From positions 1 through 64,000 of the forward strand of contig JARKNX010000036.1 in the NCBI GenBank assembly GCA_029976025.1: a stretch of 64,000 bases of DNA, read 5' to 3'. This stretch comes from Aggregatilineales bacterium. Its GTDB lineage: Bacteria; Chloroflexota; Anaerolineae; Aggregatilineales; Ch27. A model generated the notes under the pieces. The model ran no database searches. It saw only the letters and a list, made by a program, of their open reading frames with translations, and was not told the DNA's origin. This document shows positions 19,695 through 28,031 of the stretch, piece by piece. The number at the start of each line of letters is the position of its first letter. The stretch's first letter is position 1. Both the position numbers and the translations under genes were made by a program.

Positions 19695-22097
19695 TTATCC
19701 TTGTTCGGGCGGGATGGCTGCTCTCCGGCGGGGCTGCCACCGCCGGATGACGCGCTCCCCGTGGAGCAGATACAGGCCGCAGGCGCCAGCCGTCAGGAGG
19801 GTCAGGACGCCGCCGGCGTAAAGCAGCGGCGGGCGATAAGCGAACTCGACCAGGTGGAGCGCATCACCCGGCGGCAGGACGACGCCAACCTGCCCGCCCG
19901 CTGACTCCAGTTGCGCCGGTGCTCCGTCAACAGTCACGGCCCAGCCGGGATAGGCGCGCTCCTGAATGGTGACGACGATCGGGTCCACCCGCCAGGCCGG
20001 CACCAGCAGCCGTATCGTATCCGGGGCGCGCTCGAAGTCGGCGATCGGGGTCACGATGGCCGGGTTGAGCTGGTCACCGGGGGCCTGGTTGAGCAGCGTC
20101 ACCGGCAGGGCGTAGGCGTAGGGCAGCGCCGCCTCGCGCCGGTACAGGCAGTGGTAGCGGTCCGCGGGCGCCGGACTCTCCATCACTTCCACGTAACCGT
20201 TCTCCTGCAGCCAGGCGCGCGCGCCGCGCTCCCAGGCGATGCCGTATTCCGGCAGCGAGCGCGTCAGGTCAAGCTGGCCGATGGTGGACTCCAGCGGTTG
20301 GGGGAAGTAGTCGGCGCTGATCTCCCACAACCGGATGTGATGGGTCAGGAAGGGCGTGACGGCGTCGTAGTCCTTGCGGTAGACGGCCAGCTCGCCGGTC
20401 GGGCGTTCCTGACGCAACCAGTCCAGGCAGATTGCGTCCTGGACGTTGATGCCGGCGACGCCAGCGAAAATGTGCCACTGCGCGTTGACCTGCCGGGCTG
20501 CCTGCGCACTCAGCCCGATCACGAGCGCGGCCAGCGCCGCCTGCCCGATGCGGGTGACCCGGCCTGGCAGCGATCTCCGCCGGCTGTGGAGCCAGTCGGG
20601 GCGCCACAGCGCTCGCCACAGGCCGTCGATCCGCATCGCCACCAGCACGGCGATCCAGAAGGAGGCCCCGGCCAGCGCCCGCCCGACGAACCGCCACTGC
20701 CCCAGCAGCGGCACATGATCGTACAGCCAGGCGACAGCCGGATTGCCGCCCGCGCCCCAGACCACAAAAACCGGAATCAGGATCAGGCCGGCCAGCCACA
20801 CCCGCCACGCCTCCGGGAGGCCGGGCCGGTACAGGTAAGGCAGGATGGGCGGAAGCAGGAGGATGAAGATCAGGAGGTACCAGAACGGGATGACGAAGCT
20901 GTGATAGAACTGGATCTGGCCATGCGCGTCCCCGGACATATACTGCGCGGCGTCGTCGTTCACGAACTGCGTCAGCACCCACGCCAGCGGCACGGCCGTC
21001 CCCGCGCCCCGCTCATCGGGGTGGCCGCCGATGCGATCGCGGTGCGCCCAGACCGGCAGCAGCGTGACCGCGCTCAGGCCGAGCGTGAACACGGCGGCGA
21101 GCAGCAGCCGGCGCAGGGCGATCCGATCGACGGAAAAGCGCCCGGCCTTCCGCCGGATCACATGGGTCAGGGCCAGCAGCCCCATGCTCATCAGGGCCGG
21201 GAGGGTGTACCAGATGTTGCCCGCCCAGAATAGCAGCGTGAACATGACGGCGGTCAGGACGACCGGCCAGCGGCGGCCCGGCAGACGGAGCAAGGCGATC
21301 GTGCCCGCCGCGATCCAGGGGAGGTAAGCCTGGCTGGTGCCAAGCTGGAAGTAGCCCGTGCCGATCATGGCGAGCATATTGCCTTTGCCGGTCATCAGCA
21401 GCGCCAGCAGCAGCCGCCCCACCGATCCGAAGCCCAGCACGCGCCCCAGCGCCCAGCCGCCCCAGCCGGCCAGCATTGCCGTCAGGGCCACGCTGATCTT
21501 GATCCCGCGCACACCGCCCAGCAGCAGACTCGGCCCGGCGCTGACGGGGTTGAGGACGAAGGAGAACGGGTTATCGATCAGCGGCTCGCCGGCTTCCAGA
21601 TAGGGCTGCCAGAGCGGGATATAGCCGCGCTCGCGCAGGGTGAGGGCGGCGAAATGCGCCGAGCTGGTCAGCCATTCCGCTTCGCCACCGGGGAGCTGCT
21701 CGGTATCGCCGGGGCGCAGGTAGGGCTGGGTGACGGCGGCGGCGACCAGAGCGATCAGGAGGATCTCAGCGGCGAACTGAAGCGGGGGCAGCGGCCGGCG
21801 CAGGGTCTCGGCCAGCGGCGGGGTGTGACTGGCGGCGCGGTCCTGCCCCCAGACGCGCCACAGGGAACGCCCCCTGGCCAGCGCCAGCCGCGTCAGCGCC
21901 GCCGGCCCCAGCTGCGCCCGGTGCGCCGCATCCAGCCCGGCCAGGAGGATGGCGACGACGATCAGGGTGGTGAACAGAACAGTCGATGTGGGCGGCGGCA
22001 CGGTCACCAGAACGATGGCGATGGTGACCAGCCAGCCGAAGAAGATCAGCCACTGAATGCGCGGGCGTTGCACGATGGGGCGAGCGCCTTCCGTCAA
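19695..22097 (-). CDS. YfhO-like / GT-C type polytopic membrane protein
   Basis: The 800-residue protein has about 12-13 membrane helices through residue about 550. A soluble C-terminal domain carries the strand pattern IQERAYPGWAVTVDG and VVLPPGDALHLVEFAY seen in YfhO-like and related glycosyl-transfer membrane proteins, and one last helix follows. The first external loop LWQPYLEAGEPLIDNP is also typical. Such proteins are thought to transfer sugars from lipid carriers in cell-surface assembly. The track start at 22097 is a TTG with a weak ribosome-binding site; GTG at 22073 is an alternative. It sits 58 bases after another GT-C protein gene, suggesting joint envelope glycan work. Confidence 0.8.
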   Translation of the reverse strand: MTEGARPIVQRPRIQWLIFFGWLVTIAIVLVTVPPPTSTVLFTTLIVVAILLAGLDAAHRAQLGPAALTRLALARGRSLWRVWGQDRAASHTPPLAETLRRPLPPLQFAAEILLIALVAAAVTQPYLRPGDTEQLPGGEAEWLTSSAHFAALTLRERGYIPLWQPYLEAGEPLIDNPFSFVLNPVSAGPSLLLGGVRGIKISVALTAMLAGWGGWALGRVLGFGSVGRLLLALLMTGKGNMLAMIGTGYFQLGTSQAYLPWIAAGTIALLRLPGRRWPVVLTAVMFTLLFWAGNIWYTLPALMSMGLLALTHVIRRKAGRFSVDRIALRRLLLAAVFTLGLSAVTLLPVWAHRDRIGGHPDERGAGTAVPLAWVLTQFVNDDAAQYMSGDAHGQIQFYHSFVIPFWYLLIFILLLPPILPYLYRPGLPEAWRVWLAGLILIPVFVVWGAGGNPAVAWLYDHVPLLGQWRFVGRALAGASFWIAVLVAMRIDGLWRALWRPDWLHSRRRSLPGRVTRIGQAALAALVIGLSAQAARQVNAQWHIFAGVAGINVQDAICLDWLRQERPTGELAVYRKDYDAVTPFLTHHIRLWEISADYFPQPLESTIGQLDLTRSLPEYGIAWERGARAWLQENGYVEVMESPAPADRYHCLYRREAALPYAYALPVTLLNQAPGDQLNPAIVTPIADFERAPDTIRLLVPAWRVDPIVVTIQERAYPGWAVTVDGAPAQLESAGGQVGVVLPPGDALHLVEFAYRPPLLYAGGVLTLLTAGACGLYLLHGERVIRRWQPRRRAAIPPEQG

Positions 22098-22155
22098 GAC
22101 AGGTCAGGAGAACGGCATCATTATCGCAGAAGAGCGGTTTTTGTGCTGCCGAAAC

Positions 22156-23700
22156 CTATATTTCGTCCATCCTCAGGCCGGGCAGACTGTCCATCTTCAA
22201 CTGCGGGCGCGTCCTGATCCGGTACGCCAGCCAGGCGGCCCCGACCCCGGCCAGGACGGCCAGCGGCGCCTGCAGAATGATGTAGTAGCGCTGAATGGGG
22301 AGCTTATTCATGAGCAGGGCCAGGACGATGAATAGCAGCCACAGGGACATCAGGAGCGCCTCCCCGGCGCGCCGCCGCTGGATCAGCGCGGCAACCCCGC
22401 CCAGCAGCAGGCCGATCTCCAGCAGGCCCCACAGGGCGCCGCTCCGTCCCTTCAGCAGCGTGCCATCATAGGCCTGAATCTGGGCCGTGATGGTGTCGAA
22501 TGTGGACCATGCCGGGGCTTCGTAGTACTGCGTCTCGGCGAAGAATGCCTGGTCAGCCAGCGCGATCAGGCGCTCGCCCGGCGTGGACAACTCGCCCAGC
22601 GCCGCCCCCTGCATCGCCATCAGCCGGTTGCGCTGCTGGAAGATGAAGTAGGGGAGGTCAACCAGCTCAGCCCACAGTATCGGCTGCAGGATCGAGACCA
22701 GGAGCAGCGCCAGCCCGGCCCCGCCGCGCGCGATCCAGCGGGCGCGGGAGCGCCACTCCACCGCGAAGGCCATCAGCAGGGCAGCCAGCGCCGCCAGCCC
22801 CAGCACGCGCGGCCACGACCACCACACCGGCATGAGGATGATGGCGACCATGTAGGCGAAAGTCCCGGCGCTGAGCACGGCCAGCACATGCTGACGGTTG
22901 AAGCGGAAGGAGGGCGCAGTCGTGATCCAGCGGGTCAGGAGGGGGGCGAACAGGACAGCGGCGAAGGCGGCGGCGGTGACGATGGCGGCGGTGTGCTTGG
23001 CGGCAATGGCCGCGCCGCCCGCCGCGCCGAGGGCGATATACCACGCATACACCCGGTTGCGGGTGACGCCGGGCCGCGCCTGAGCCTGGACCGCCCGCAG
23101 CGCGATCAGGACGGTCAGCGCCGTGAAGAACAGCATCGCGCCTTCCTGCATCGCCCGCCGCCCGTTGATCAGGATGGCCGGGTCGGTGATGTAGAGCAGG
23201 CTGGCTACCCAGGCCGCCAGACGGCTGCCGCTGAGGCCCCGGGCGATACCGTACAGGGCGATTACGCTGAGAATGGTGAACAGGGTAGAGGGCGTGCGCG
23301 AGACGGCCAGCAGCCGCTCCGAAGGCAGATTGCCCGCCCGCTGGTTGAGCGTCCACTCCCAGGGGCCGGGAGAGCTGACGATGTTCCAGTCCCACGAGGT
23401 GTTGACCTGGCTCGCGTCGATACCGGCCAGGCTGCGGGCCAGGCCGATGGTCAGCGGATTGATCGCGCCGACCATCACCCGCTGCCACTGGGCGTCCAGG
23501 TCGGGGGGGCGCTGCTGGAACGGCACGCTGGACGCTTCCCCCCACAGGAACAGCCGATCGTAGTCCAGACTCAGCCAGGTGAAGGTGGTTTCGTCCCCGT
23601 GCAGAGGGACGGCGTCCCGCCCGGCGAACACAAACAGGCCGATCAGGGCCAGAAAGACGATATCCAGCAAGATGAGCAGGCGCTTTCGGCGTGACATCAT
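22156..23700 (-). CDS. GT-C / PMT-family membrane glycosyltransferase
   Basis: The 514-residue membrane protein has about 11-12 helices. After the first helix it carries LHGDETTFTWLS. An acidic pair in this external loop is the catalytic signature of dolichyl-phosphate-mannose-type (GT-C, PMT/ArnT-like) transferases. A later loop has DPAILINGRRAMQEG, resembling the second conserved loop. It likely moves sugar from a polyprenyl-phosphate donor to an envelope acceptor outside the membrane. GGGGGGAG precedes the ATG pair at 23700/23697. It sits between sbcD and the YfhO-like gene in a tight operon. Confidence 0.85.
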   Translation of the reverse strand: MMSRRKRLLILLDIVFLALIGLFVFAGRDAVPLHGDETTFTWLSLDYDRLFLWGEASSVPFQQRPPDLDAQWQRVMVGAINPLTIGLARSLAGIDASQVNTSWDWNIVSSPGPWEWTLNQRAGNLPSERLLAVSRTPSTLFTILSVIALYGIARGLSGSRLAAWVASLLYITDPAILINGRRAMQEGAMLFFTALTVLIALRAVQAQARPGVTRNRVYAWYIALGAAGGAAIAAKHTAAIVTAAAFAAVLFAPLLTRWITTAPSFRFNRQHVLAVLSAGTFAYMVAIILMPVWWSWPRVLGLAALAALLMAFAVEWRSRARWIARGGAGLALLLVSILQPILWAELVDLPYFIFQQRNRLMAMQGAALGELSTPGERLIALADQAFFAETQYYEAPAWSTFDTITAQIQAYDGTLLKGRSGALWGLLEIGLLLGGVAALIQRRRAGEALLMSLWLLFIVLALLMNKLPIQRYYIILQAPLAVLAGVGAAWLAYRIRTRPQLKMDSLPGLRMDEI

Positions 23701-23738
23701 ACTCCCCCCTGTCGTCGCCAGCGGATGCGTGACGCGGA

Positions 23739-24965
23739 TCAGTCTTCGGCGAGCAGCTCCCGCGCAGCGGCCAGCAGCAGCTCCAGCCGGTCGGCGGGCA
23801 CTTCCTGCTGCTCAAAGTAGCGGATCAGCAGTTCCTCCGGCGTGCGTTGTTCCGGGTTCTGGCCGAGTCGCGAGCGGAGCGGGTGGGCTACCTCCTGCTG
23901 CAGCGCGGCGACATGGTCGGCCCCGGCGGCGATCAGCGCGCGCCGGATCTCGCCATCCCGCAGCAGCGCGGCGTTGTGCTCCTCCAGGCGGATCATGACG
24001 CGCACCACTGCTCCGGCCACGTCCACTCCGCTCACAATGCGGAGGACCTCGGCGGTGGGGTCACGGCTGGCGCGGACATCCGCCTGGATGGTGAGGAATG
24101 GCCGCGCCGCGACTTCCACGAAGCGCCAGGCGGCGTTCCCCCGCGCCACCTCCACCCGGCAGAAGCCTTTCGGCTCGCCTTCCTCGCTGAAGTCCAGCCG
24201 CTCGATACTCCCGCTGTAGACGATAGGCGGCTGCCCGGCGGCGACGGCCTGATGGCGGTGCAGGTGGCCGAGGGCCACATAGTCCCAGCGCGGATCAGCC
24301 AGTGCCTCCGGACGGATGGCCGCGTCCCGCCCCAGCATGATCGCCTTTTCGCTCCCTGCCAGCGCCCCGGCGACGCTGAAGTGCCCCATCAGCATGCGCG
24401 GCGCCGGGTCGGCATCGACCTCCTCGGCCAGCCGGCGCAGCTTTTCCTCGACCGCCTGGCGAAGCAGATCATCGGCCTCGTGGGGAGTCAGCCGGCGCGC
24501 CCGGCGTTCGGGCAGGAAGGCGGCCCGATCCGGGTAGGGGGCCGTCGCCACCTGCACGGGGCCGCGCCGCGTCTCCACCCGGTGGACGGCGTAGCTCCCG
24601 CCCACGATCACATTGGGGACCTGAAGCGTGTCGTAAATCTCGATGCTGGCGGCCTTGCCGGGGCCGGCGGGCAGATCGTGGCTGCCCACCAGGAGGACGA
24701 CCGGGCACAGCGCAGCTATGTCGCGGACAAACCGGGCAAATTCCCGCTGGTAGGTGGGGTTGGGGGTGCGCGTCCTGAATGCGTCACCGGCGAAAAGGAC
24801 CAGATCGGCCTCCTCCGCGGCGGCGTAATCGCGCACTTCCTCCAGCCGGGCGATGAAGTCCAGGGCGCGGGAACTCAGGCCGGTCGCCGGATCGGCGCGC
24901 CCGTACGTCTCCAGCCCCAGGTGCACATCGGCGAAATGCAGCAGACGGATCGGTTCAGCGGCCAT
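23739..24965 (-). CDS. sbcD: SbcD/Mre11-type DNA repair exonuclease
   Basis: The 408-residue nuclease subunit is the partner of SbcC. The start at 24965 (MAAEPIRLLHFADVHLG) replaces the track start, which runs through the upstream gene. Phosphoesterase motifs are in order: FADVHLG, FAGDAFR, VGSHD (family usually GNHD), MGHFSVAG and ALGHLHRHQ. The C-terminal capping domain ends with helices RLELLLAAARELLAED. Asn is replaced by Ser in the GNHD-type motif (GSHD), which also occurs in other SbcD proteins. The upstream stop is only two bases away, so translation is coupled. Confidence 0.92.
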   Translation of the reverse strand: MAAEPIRLLHFADVHLGLETYGRADPATGLSSRALDFIARLEEVRDYAAAEEADLVLFAGDAFRTRTPNPTYQREFARFVRDIAALCPVVLLVGSHDLPAGPGKAASIEIYDTLQVPNVIVGGSYAVHRVETRRGPVQVATAPYPDRAAFLPERRARRLTPHEADDLLRQAVEEKLRRLAEEVDADPAPRMLMGHFSVAGALAGSEKAIMLGRDAAIRPEALADPRWDYVALGHLHRHQAVAAGQPPIVYSGSIERLDFSEEGEPKGFCRVEVARGNAAWRFVEVAARPFLTIQADVRASRDPTAEVLRIVSGVDVAGAVVRVMIRLEEHNAALLRDGEIRRALIAAGADHVAALQQEVAHPLRSRLGQNPEQRTPEELLIRYFEQQEVPADRLELLLAAARELLAED

Positions 24966-24967
24966 GC

Positions 24968-25384
24968 TCACCCCATATCCGGGCCGGTTTTCGCTTCGAA
25001 GCAGGCGCCGTGGCGCAGGAACCAGGCGAACAGGGCCGCCCCCACGACGACGTTGAGGATGTTGCCGTTCTGAAGCAGCCCGCCCCCGTCCAGAATCTGG
25101 AACAGGCTGAGGATCACCTGTAAGCCGTGCACAGCCATCGCCAGCAGCCGCGCCCACATCTGCCGCCGTTCGACGCCCCGGGCCATGATGAACAGGAGCG
25201 CCGGCAGGCCGAGCAGCACCAGGATCAGCAGCCCGGCGCTGATGACCTCCTCCGGCTGGCGGGCGATGATCACGCCGAATGAGGCGAGCAGCGCGACGAA
25301 GGCGATGAGGCTGACCAGCTTGACCGCGCCGGCATAGAGCCGGATGAATCGGGGCGGGCTGATGATCGCGGCCAGATTGCTCAT
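24968..25384 (-). CDS. Small four-helix membrane protein of unknown function
   Basis: The 138-residue protein has four predicted membrane helices (about 20-42, 46-67, 78-96 and 104-124). Its start ATG overlaps the previous stop (ATGA, four bases), and sbcD begins two bases after its stop. Translation of serine hydrolase, this protein and SbcD therefore looks coupled. No family is recognised. Its position suggests an envelope role rather than DNA repair, but that is only context. Confidence 0.8.
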   Translation of the reverse strand: MSNLAAIISPPRFIRLYAGAVKLVSLIAFVALLASFGVIIARQPEEVISAGLLILVLLGLPALLFIMARGVERRQMWARLLAMAVHGLQVILSLFQILDGGGLLQNGNILNVVVGAALFAWFLRHGACFEAKTGPDMG

Positions 25385-26778
25385 GTCAGTTTGCCCACCC
25401 GCCGGAACAGATACCGCCCGTAAACCATCTCGATTCGTTCGGCTGCGCCCTCGCCGCTCACGCGGAAATCTGTCGGATATTGCAGGCCGTTTGCCAGCGT
25501 GTAGAACGCGGTGGGTTGGACGGCTTCCAGCTCATAGGGGACGAGGGGGACGGTTGTGGTGTTATGCCTGTCGCTTATCTCAAGCATCATGAAGCCGCCG
25601 GCCGGACTGACGCGGGCCTGCATGGTCCCCCGGTAGGTCTCGTAAACGCCGCTCAGTTTCTTCTGCCACTTTTCGAGCTGCACGAAGGGGAGGGCGTCCG
25701 GGTCGTGGCCCAGCAGCTCCGCCAGCCCGTACAGCGCGAACTGGCTCATCGGGTAGCCGGTCCCGTTGCCGAGCACGACGATGCCGACGTTCAGGTCGGG
25801 GATGAAGGCCATATTCGAGGTGGCGATGCCGACCGAGCCGCCGTGCCCGATTACGCGGTGACCGTAGAAGTCGGGCGTCACCATCAGCCCGTAACCATAG
25901 CCCGAATTGCCGAAGGGGCTGCCGCGCTCCGGCGTGGTCGTGCGCGGCGTCATCATCTCGCGCAGGGAGTCCGGGCTGATCAGGCGCTCTCCGCTGTCGC
26001 TCACCCCGTTGTTGAGGAACATCATCAGGTAACGGGCCATGTCCGGCGCGTTGCTGATCAGCCCGCCGTCGGCGGTGACGCGGCCAAAGGTATAGGTCTT
26101 CGGCAGGCGGTTATGTTCCCGGTCGATCGTATAGGGGACGGCGGCGTCGGGGTCAGCATCATACCGCGCCCGGTCGAAGAAGCTGCGCGCCATCCCCAGC
26201 GGCCTGAGGATATGCTGGGTGATGTAGTCGCGAAAGGGCATCCCGCTGCGCTGCTCGATTACAGCGCCCAGCAGGGCATAACCTTCATTGAGATAGTACC
26301 ACCGCTCGCCCGGCTTATTGAGCGCCCAGTCGCCGGCGTCGCGCATGAAGGCCAGTACATCATCAGCGGATGCGATGGGCAGCGGGACCCCGCCGCCGCC
26401 GGAAGCCGCCGTCAGCATTTGCTCGGCGTAAGCCAGCGCGGGCAGCCCGGAGGTATGCGACATCAGGTGCCACAGCCGGACTGGCTCGCCGCCGGGGCGA
26501 ATCTGAAAGGCGGGGATATGATCTTCCAGCGGATCATCCGGGCGGAGCTTGCCCGCCTCGGCCAGTTGCAGGATCGCCAGACAGGTGAATGACTTGGTCA
26601 TGGAGGCGATGGCGTAGGCCGTTTCCGGCGTGGCCGGCAGACCCTGCTCCAGATCGCGGAAGCCGAATCCCCGCGCCCAGATCACTTCGCCGTCGCGCAC
26701 GATGGCGGCGCTCAGGCCGGGCAGATATGTTTCGGCGAGCTGGTCAAAAATGAAGGCTTCAAATTTACTGAAGGACAT
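25381..26778 (-). CDS. Serine hydrolase, beta-lactamase class C / penicillin-binding-protein-like
   Basis: The start at 26778 (MSFSKFEAFIFDQ) has GGGGGTGA upstream; the track start 23 codons earlier passes through it. The 465-residue protein has the class C motifs SMTKSF (SxxK nucleophile, residue about 60), YLNEGY (YxN) and IGHGGSVGIAT (HxG replacing KTG). A C-terminal lipocalin-like beta domain (about 360-460) is also typical of this group. There is no signal peptide, so it is probably cytoplasmic and acts as an esterase or peptidase; a classic beta-lactamase role is unlikely. It is the first gene of the minus-strand operon running to the AEC transporter. Confidence 0.9.
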   Translation of the reverse strand: MSFSKFEAFIFDQLAETYLPGLSAAIVRDGEVIWARGFGFRDLEQGLPATPETAYAIASMTKSFTCLAILQLAEAGKLRPDDPLEDHIPAFQIRPGGEPVRLWHLMSHTSGLPALAYAEQMLTAASGGGGVPLPIASADDVLAFMRDAGDWALNKPGERWYYLNEGYALLGAVIEQRSGMPFRDYITQHILRPLGMARSFFDRARYDADPDAAVPYTIDREHNRLPKTYTFGRVTADGGLISNAPDMARYLMMFLNNGVSDSGERLISPDSLREMMTPRTTTPERGSPFGNSGYGYGLMVTPDFYGHRVIGHGGSVGIATSNMAFIPDLNVGIVVLGNGTGYPMSQFALYGLAELLGHDPDALPFVQLEKWQKKLSGVYETYRGTMQARVSPAGGFMMLEISDRHNTTTVPLVPYELEAVQPTAFYTLANGLQYPTDFRVSGEGAAERIEMVYGRYLFRRVGKLT

Positions 26779-26910
26779 GCCGTCACCCCCCTTGAAAAGC
26801 TCGGATAAGACGGGAGCGAGTGTAAACCGCCCCCGGTTGGGTGTCAAACGGCGGCCCTGTAGGCGGCGGCTCGAAGCCCGTTGATTTGAGCCTCACCCGC
26901 GGCCTTTCCC

Positions 26911-26949
26911 CGGGCGAGGTAAGACAAGGGGCCTGAAGCCCCTCGCCCG
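26911..26949. repeat. Palindromic GC-rich hairpin element in the epimerase/hydrolase gap
   Basis: CGGGCGAGG (26911-26919) and CCTCGCCCG (26941-26949) are perfect 9-base inverted arms. Inside, AGGGGC/GCCCCT (26927-26943) makes a competing 6-bp hairpin. The 204-base gap from 26779 to 26982 has no gene. The element may end the epimerase transcript, but it lacks a clear T-tract, so it looks more like a REP/PU-type palindrome. Confidence 0.5.
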
Positions 26950-26982
26950 TGGAATTGCGCGATCTCTTTGCAAACGGCGGAT

Positions 26983-27993
26983 TTATGCCATGGCCTGTTC
27001 AGCCGGCTGTGACAGGTGGCCGTGTTCGGTGAACCAGGTGATGGTGTCCTGAATCGTCTCGATCAGCGGGCGCGGGCTGTAGCCCAGCTCGCGGGCGGCG
27101 CGGTTATGGCTGATCTGGCAGTTGCCGCTCAGCTCCTCCAGCGCGACGGGAGTCAGGCGGGCGGGCTGCCCCATCAGGCGGTTGACGGCGGTGTGCACCG
27201 GGGCGTAAAGCTGGGCGGCCCACAGCGGCACAACGGCGCGCGGCTCCGGCGCCCGGGCGACGGCGGCGACCATCCCGGCAATATCGCGCAGCGTGGCGTA
27301 GTGGCCGGAGAGCAGGTACTGTCGCCCGGCGGGCGCGCTCTGCTCGGCGCGCAGCGCGCCCGCGACCACATCGCGCACATCGACCCAGTCGCAGCCGCCC
27401 TCAATCAGGACGGGCATCCGCCCCTGGGCCATCTCGATCAGCACGCTGCCGAAGAGCGAAGGGATGAAGTCGTTGGGGCCGATGATCCCGGTCGGGCGGA
27501 TAATCACGGCATCCAGGCCGCGCTCCACGCCGCGCAGGACGGCTATCTCGCCCGCTGCCTTGGTCCAGTTGTAAGGGGCGCCCTGGCCGGGGGCGATCAG
27601 CGGGTTGAATTCGTCCACCGGCTCATCCAGCGGTTCCTGCACAACGGCGTGAAAAGAGCTGAAGTGCACCAGCCGCCGCACGCCGCACGCCAGACTGGCC
27701 TCGACAACGTTCTGCGCTCCGCCGATATTAATAGCCTCCACCAGCGGCCGTTCGGCAGGCAGGAGAGAGATGAAGCTGGCCAGGTGGTAGACTACATCCG
27801 CGCCGGCGAAGGCGCTGCGCAGCGAGGCCAGATCGCGGACATCCCCCGTCACGATCTCCACATCGAGATCGGCCAGGCGTTCCCGCTCAGCTTCCTGATA
27901 GATCACAGCCCGGACGGGGCGCCCCGCTGCCAGCAGCGCGCGGGTCAGGTTGCCGCCCACAAATCCAGAAGCTCCGGTTACAACAGTGGTCAT
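26983..27993 (-). CDS. NAD(P)-dependent epimerase/dehydratase (extended SDR)
   Basis: The 336-residue protein is an extended short-chain dehydrogenase. It has an N-terminal nucleotide-binding GASGFVGGNL, the GDVRDLASL acidic loop, the VYHLAS strand, an active site with HFSSFHAV and YNWTKAAGE (YxxxK), and the substrate-domain RPTGIIGPND. Members act on nucleotide sugars, steroids or flavonoid-like ketones; the substrate here is unknown. Start ATG with GGGAGGAT upstream. It lies 38 bases after the MMPL gene and so is the last gene of the tetR-mmpL-epimerase operon. Confidence 0.9.
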   Translation of the reverse strand: MTTVVTGASGFVGGNLTRALLAAGRPVRAVIYQEAERERLADLDVEIVTGDVRDLASLRSAFAGADVVYHLASFISLLPAERPLVEAINIGGAQNVVEASLACGVRRLVHFSSFHAVVQEPLDEPVDEFNPLIAPGQGAPYNWTKAAGEIAVLRGVERGLDAVIIRPTGIIGPNDFIPSLFGSVLIEMAQGRMPVLIEGGCDWVDVRDVVAGALRAEQSAPAGRQYLLSGHYATLRDIAGMVAAVARAPEPRAVVPLWAAQLYAPVHTAVNRLMGQPARLTPVALEELSGNCQISHNRAARELGYSPRPLIETIQDTITWFTEHGHLSQPAEQAMA

Positions 27994-28031
27994 ACATCCT
28001 CCCTGTAAAGGTAGCAGGCCAATGCTGATTA

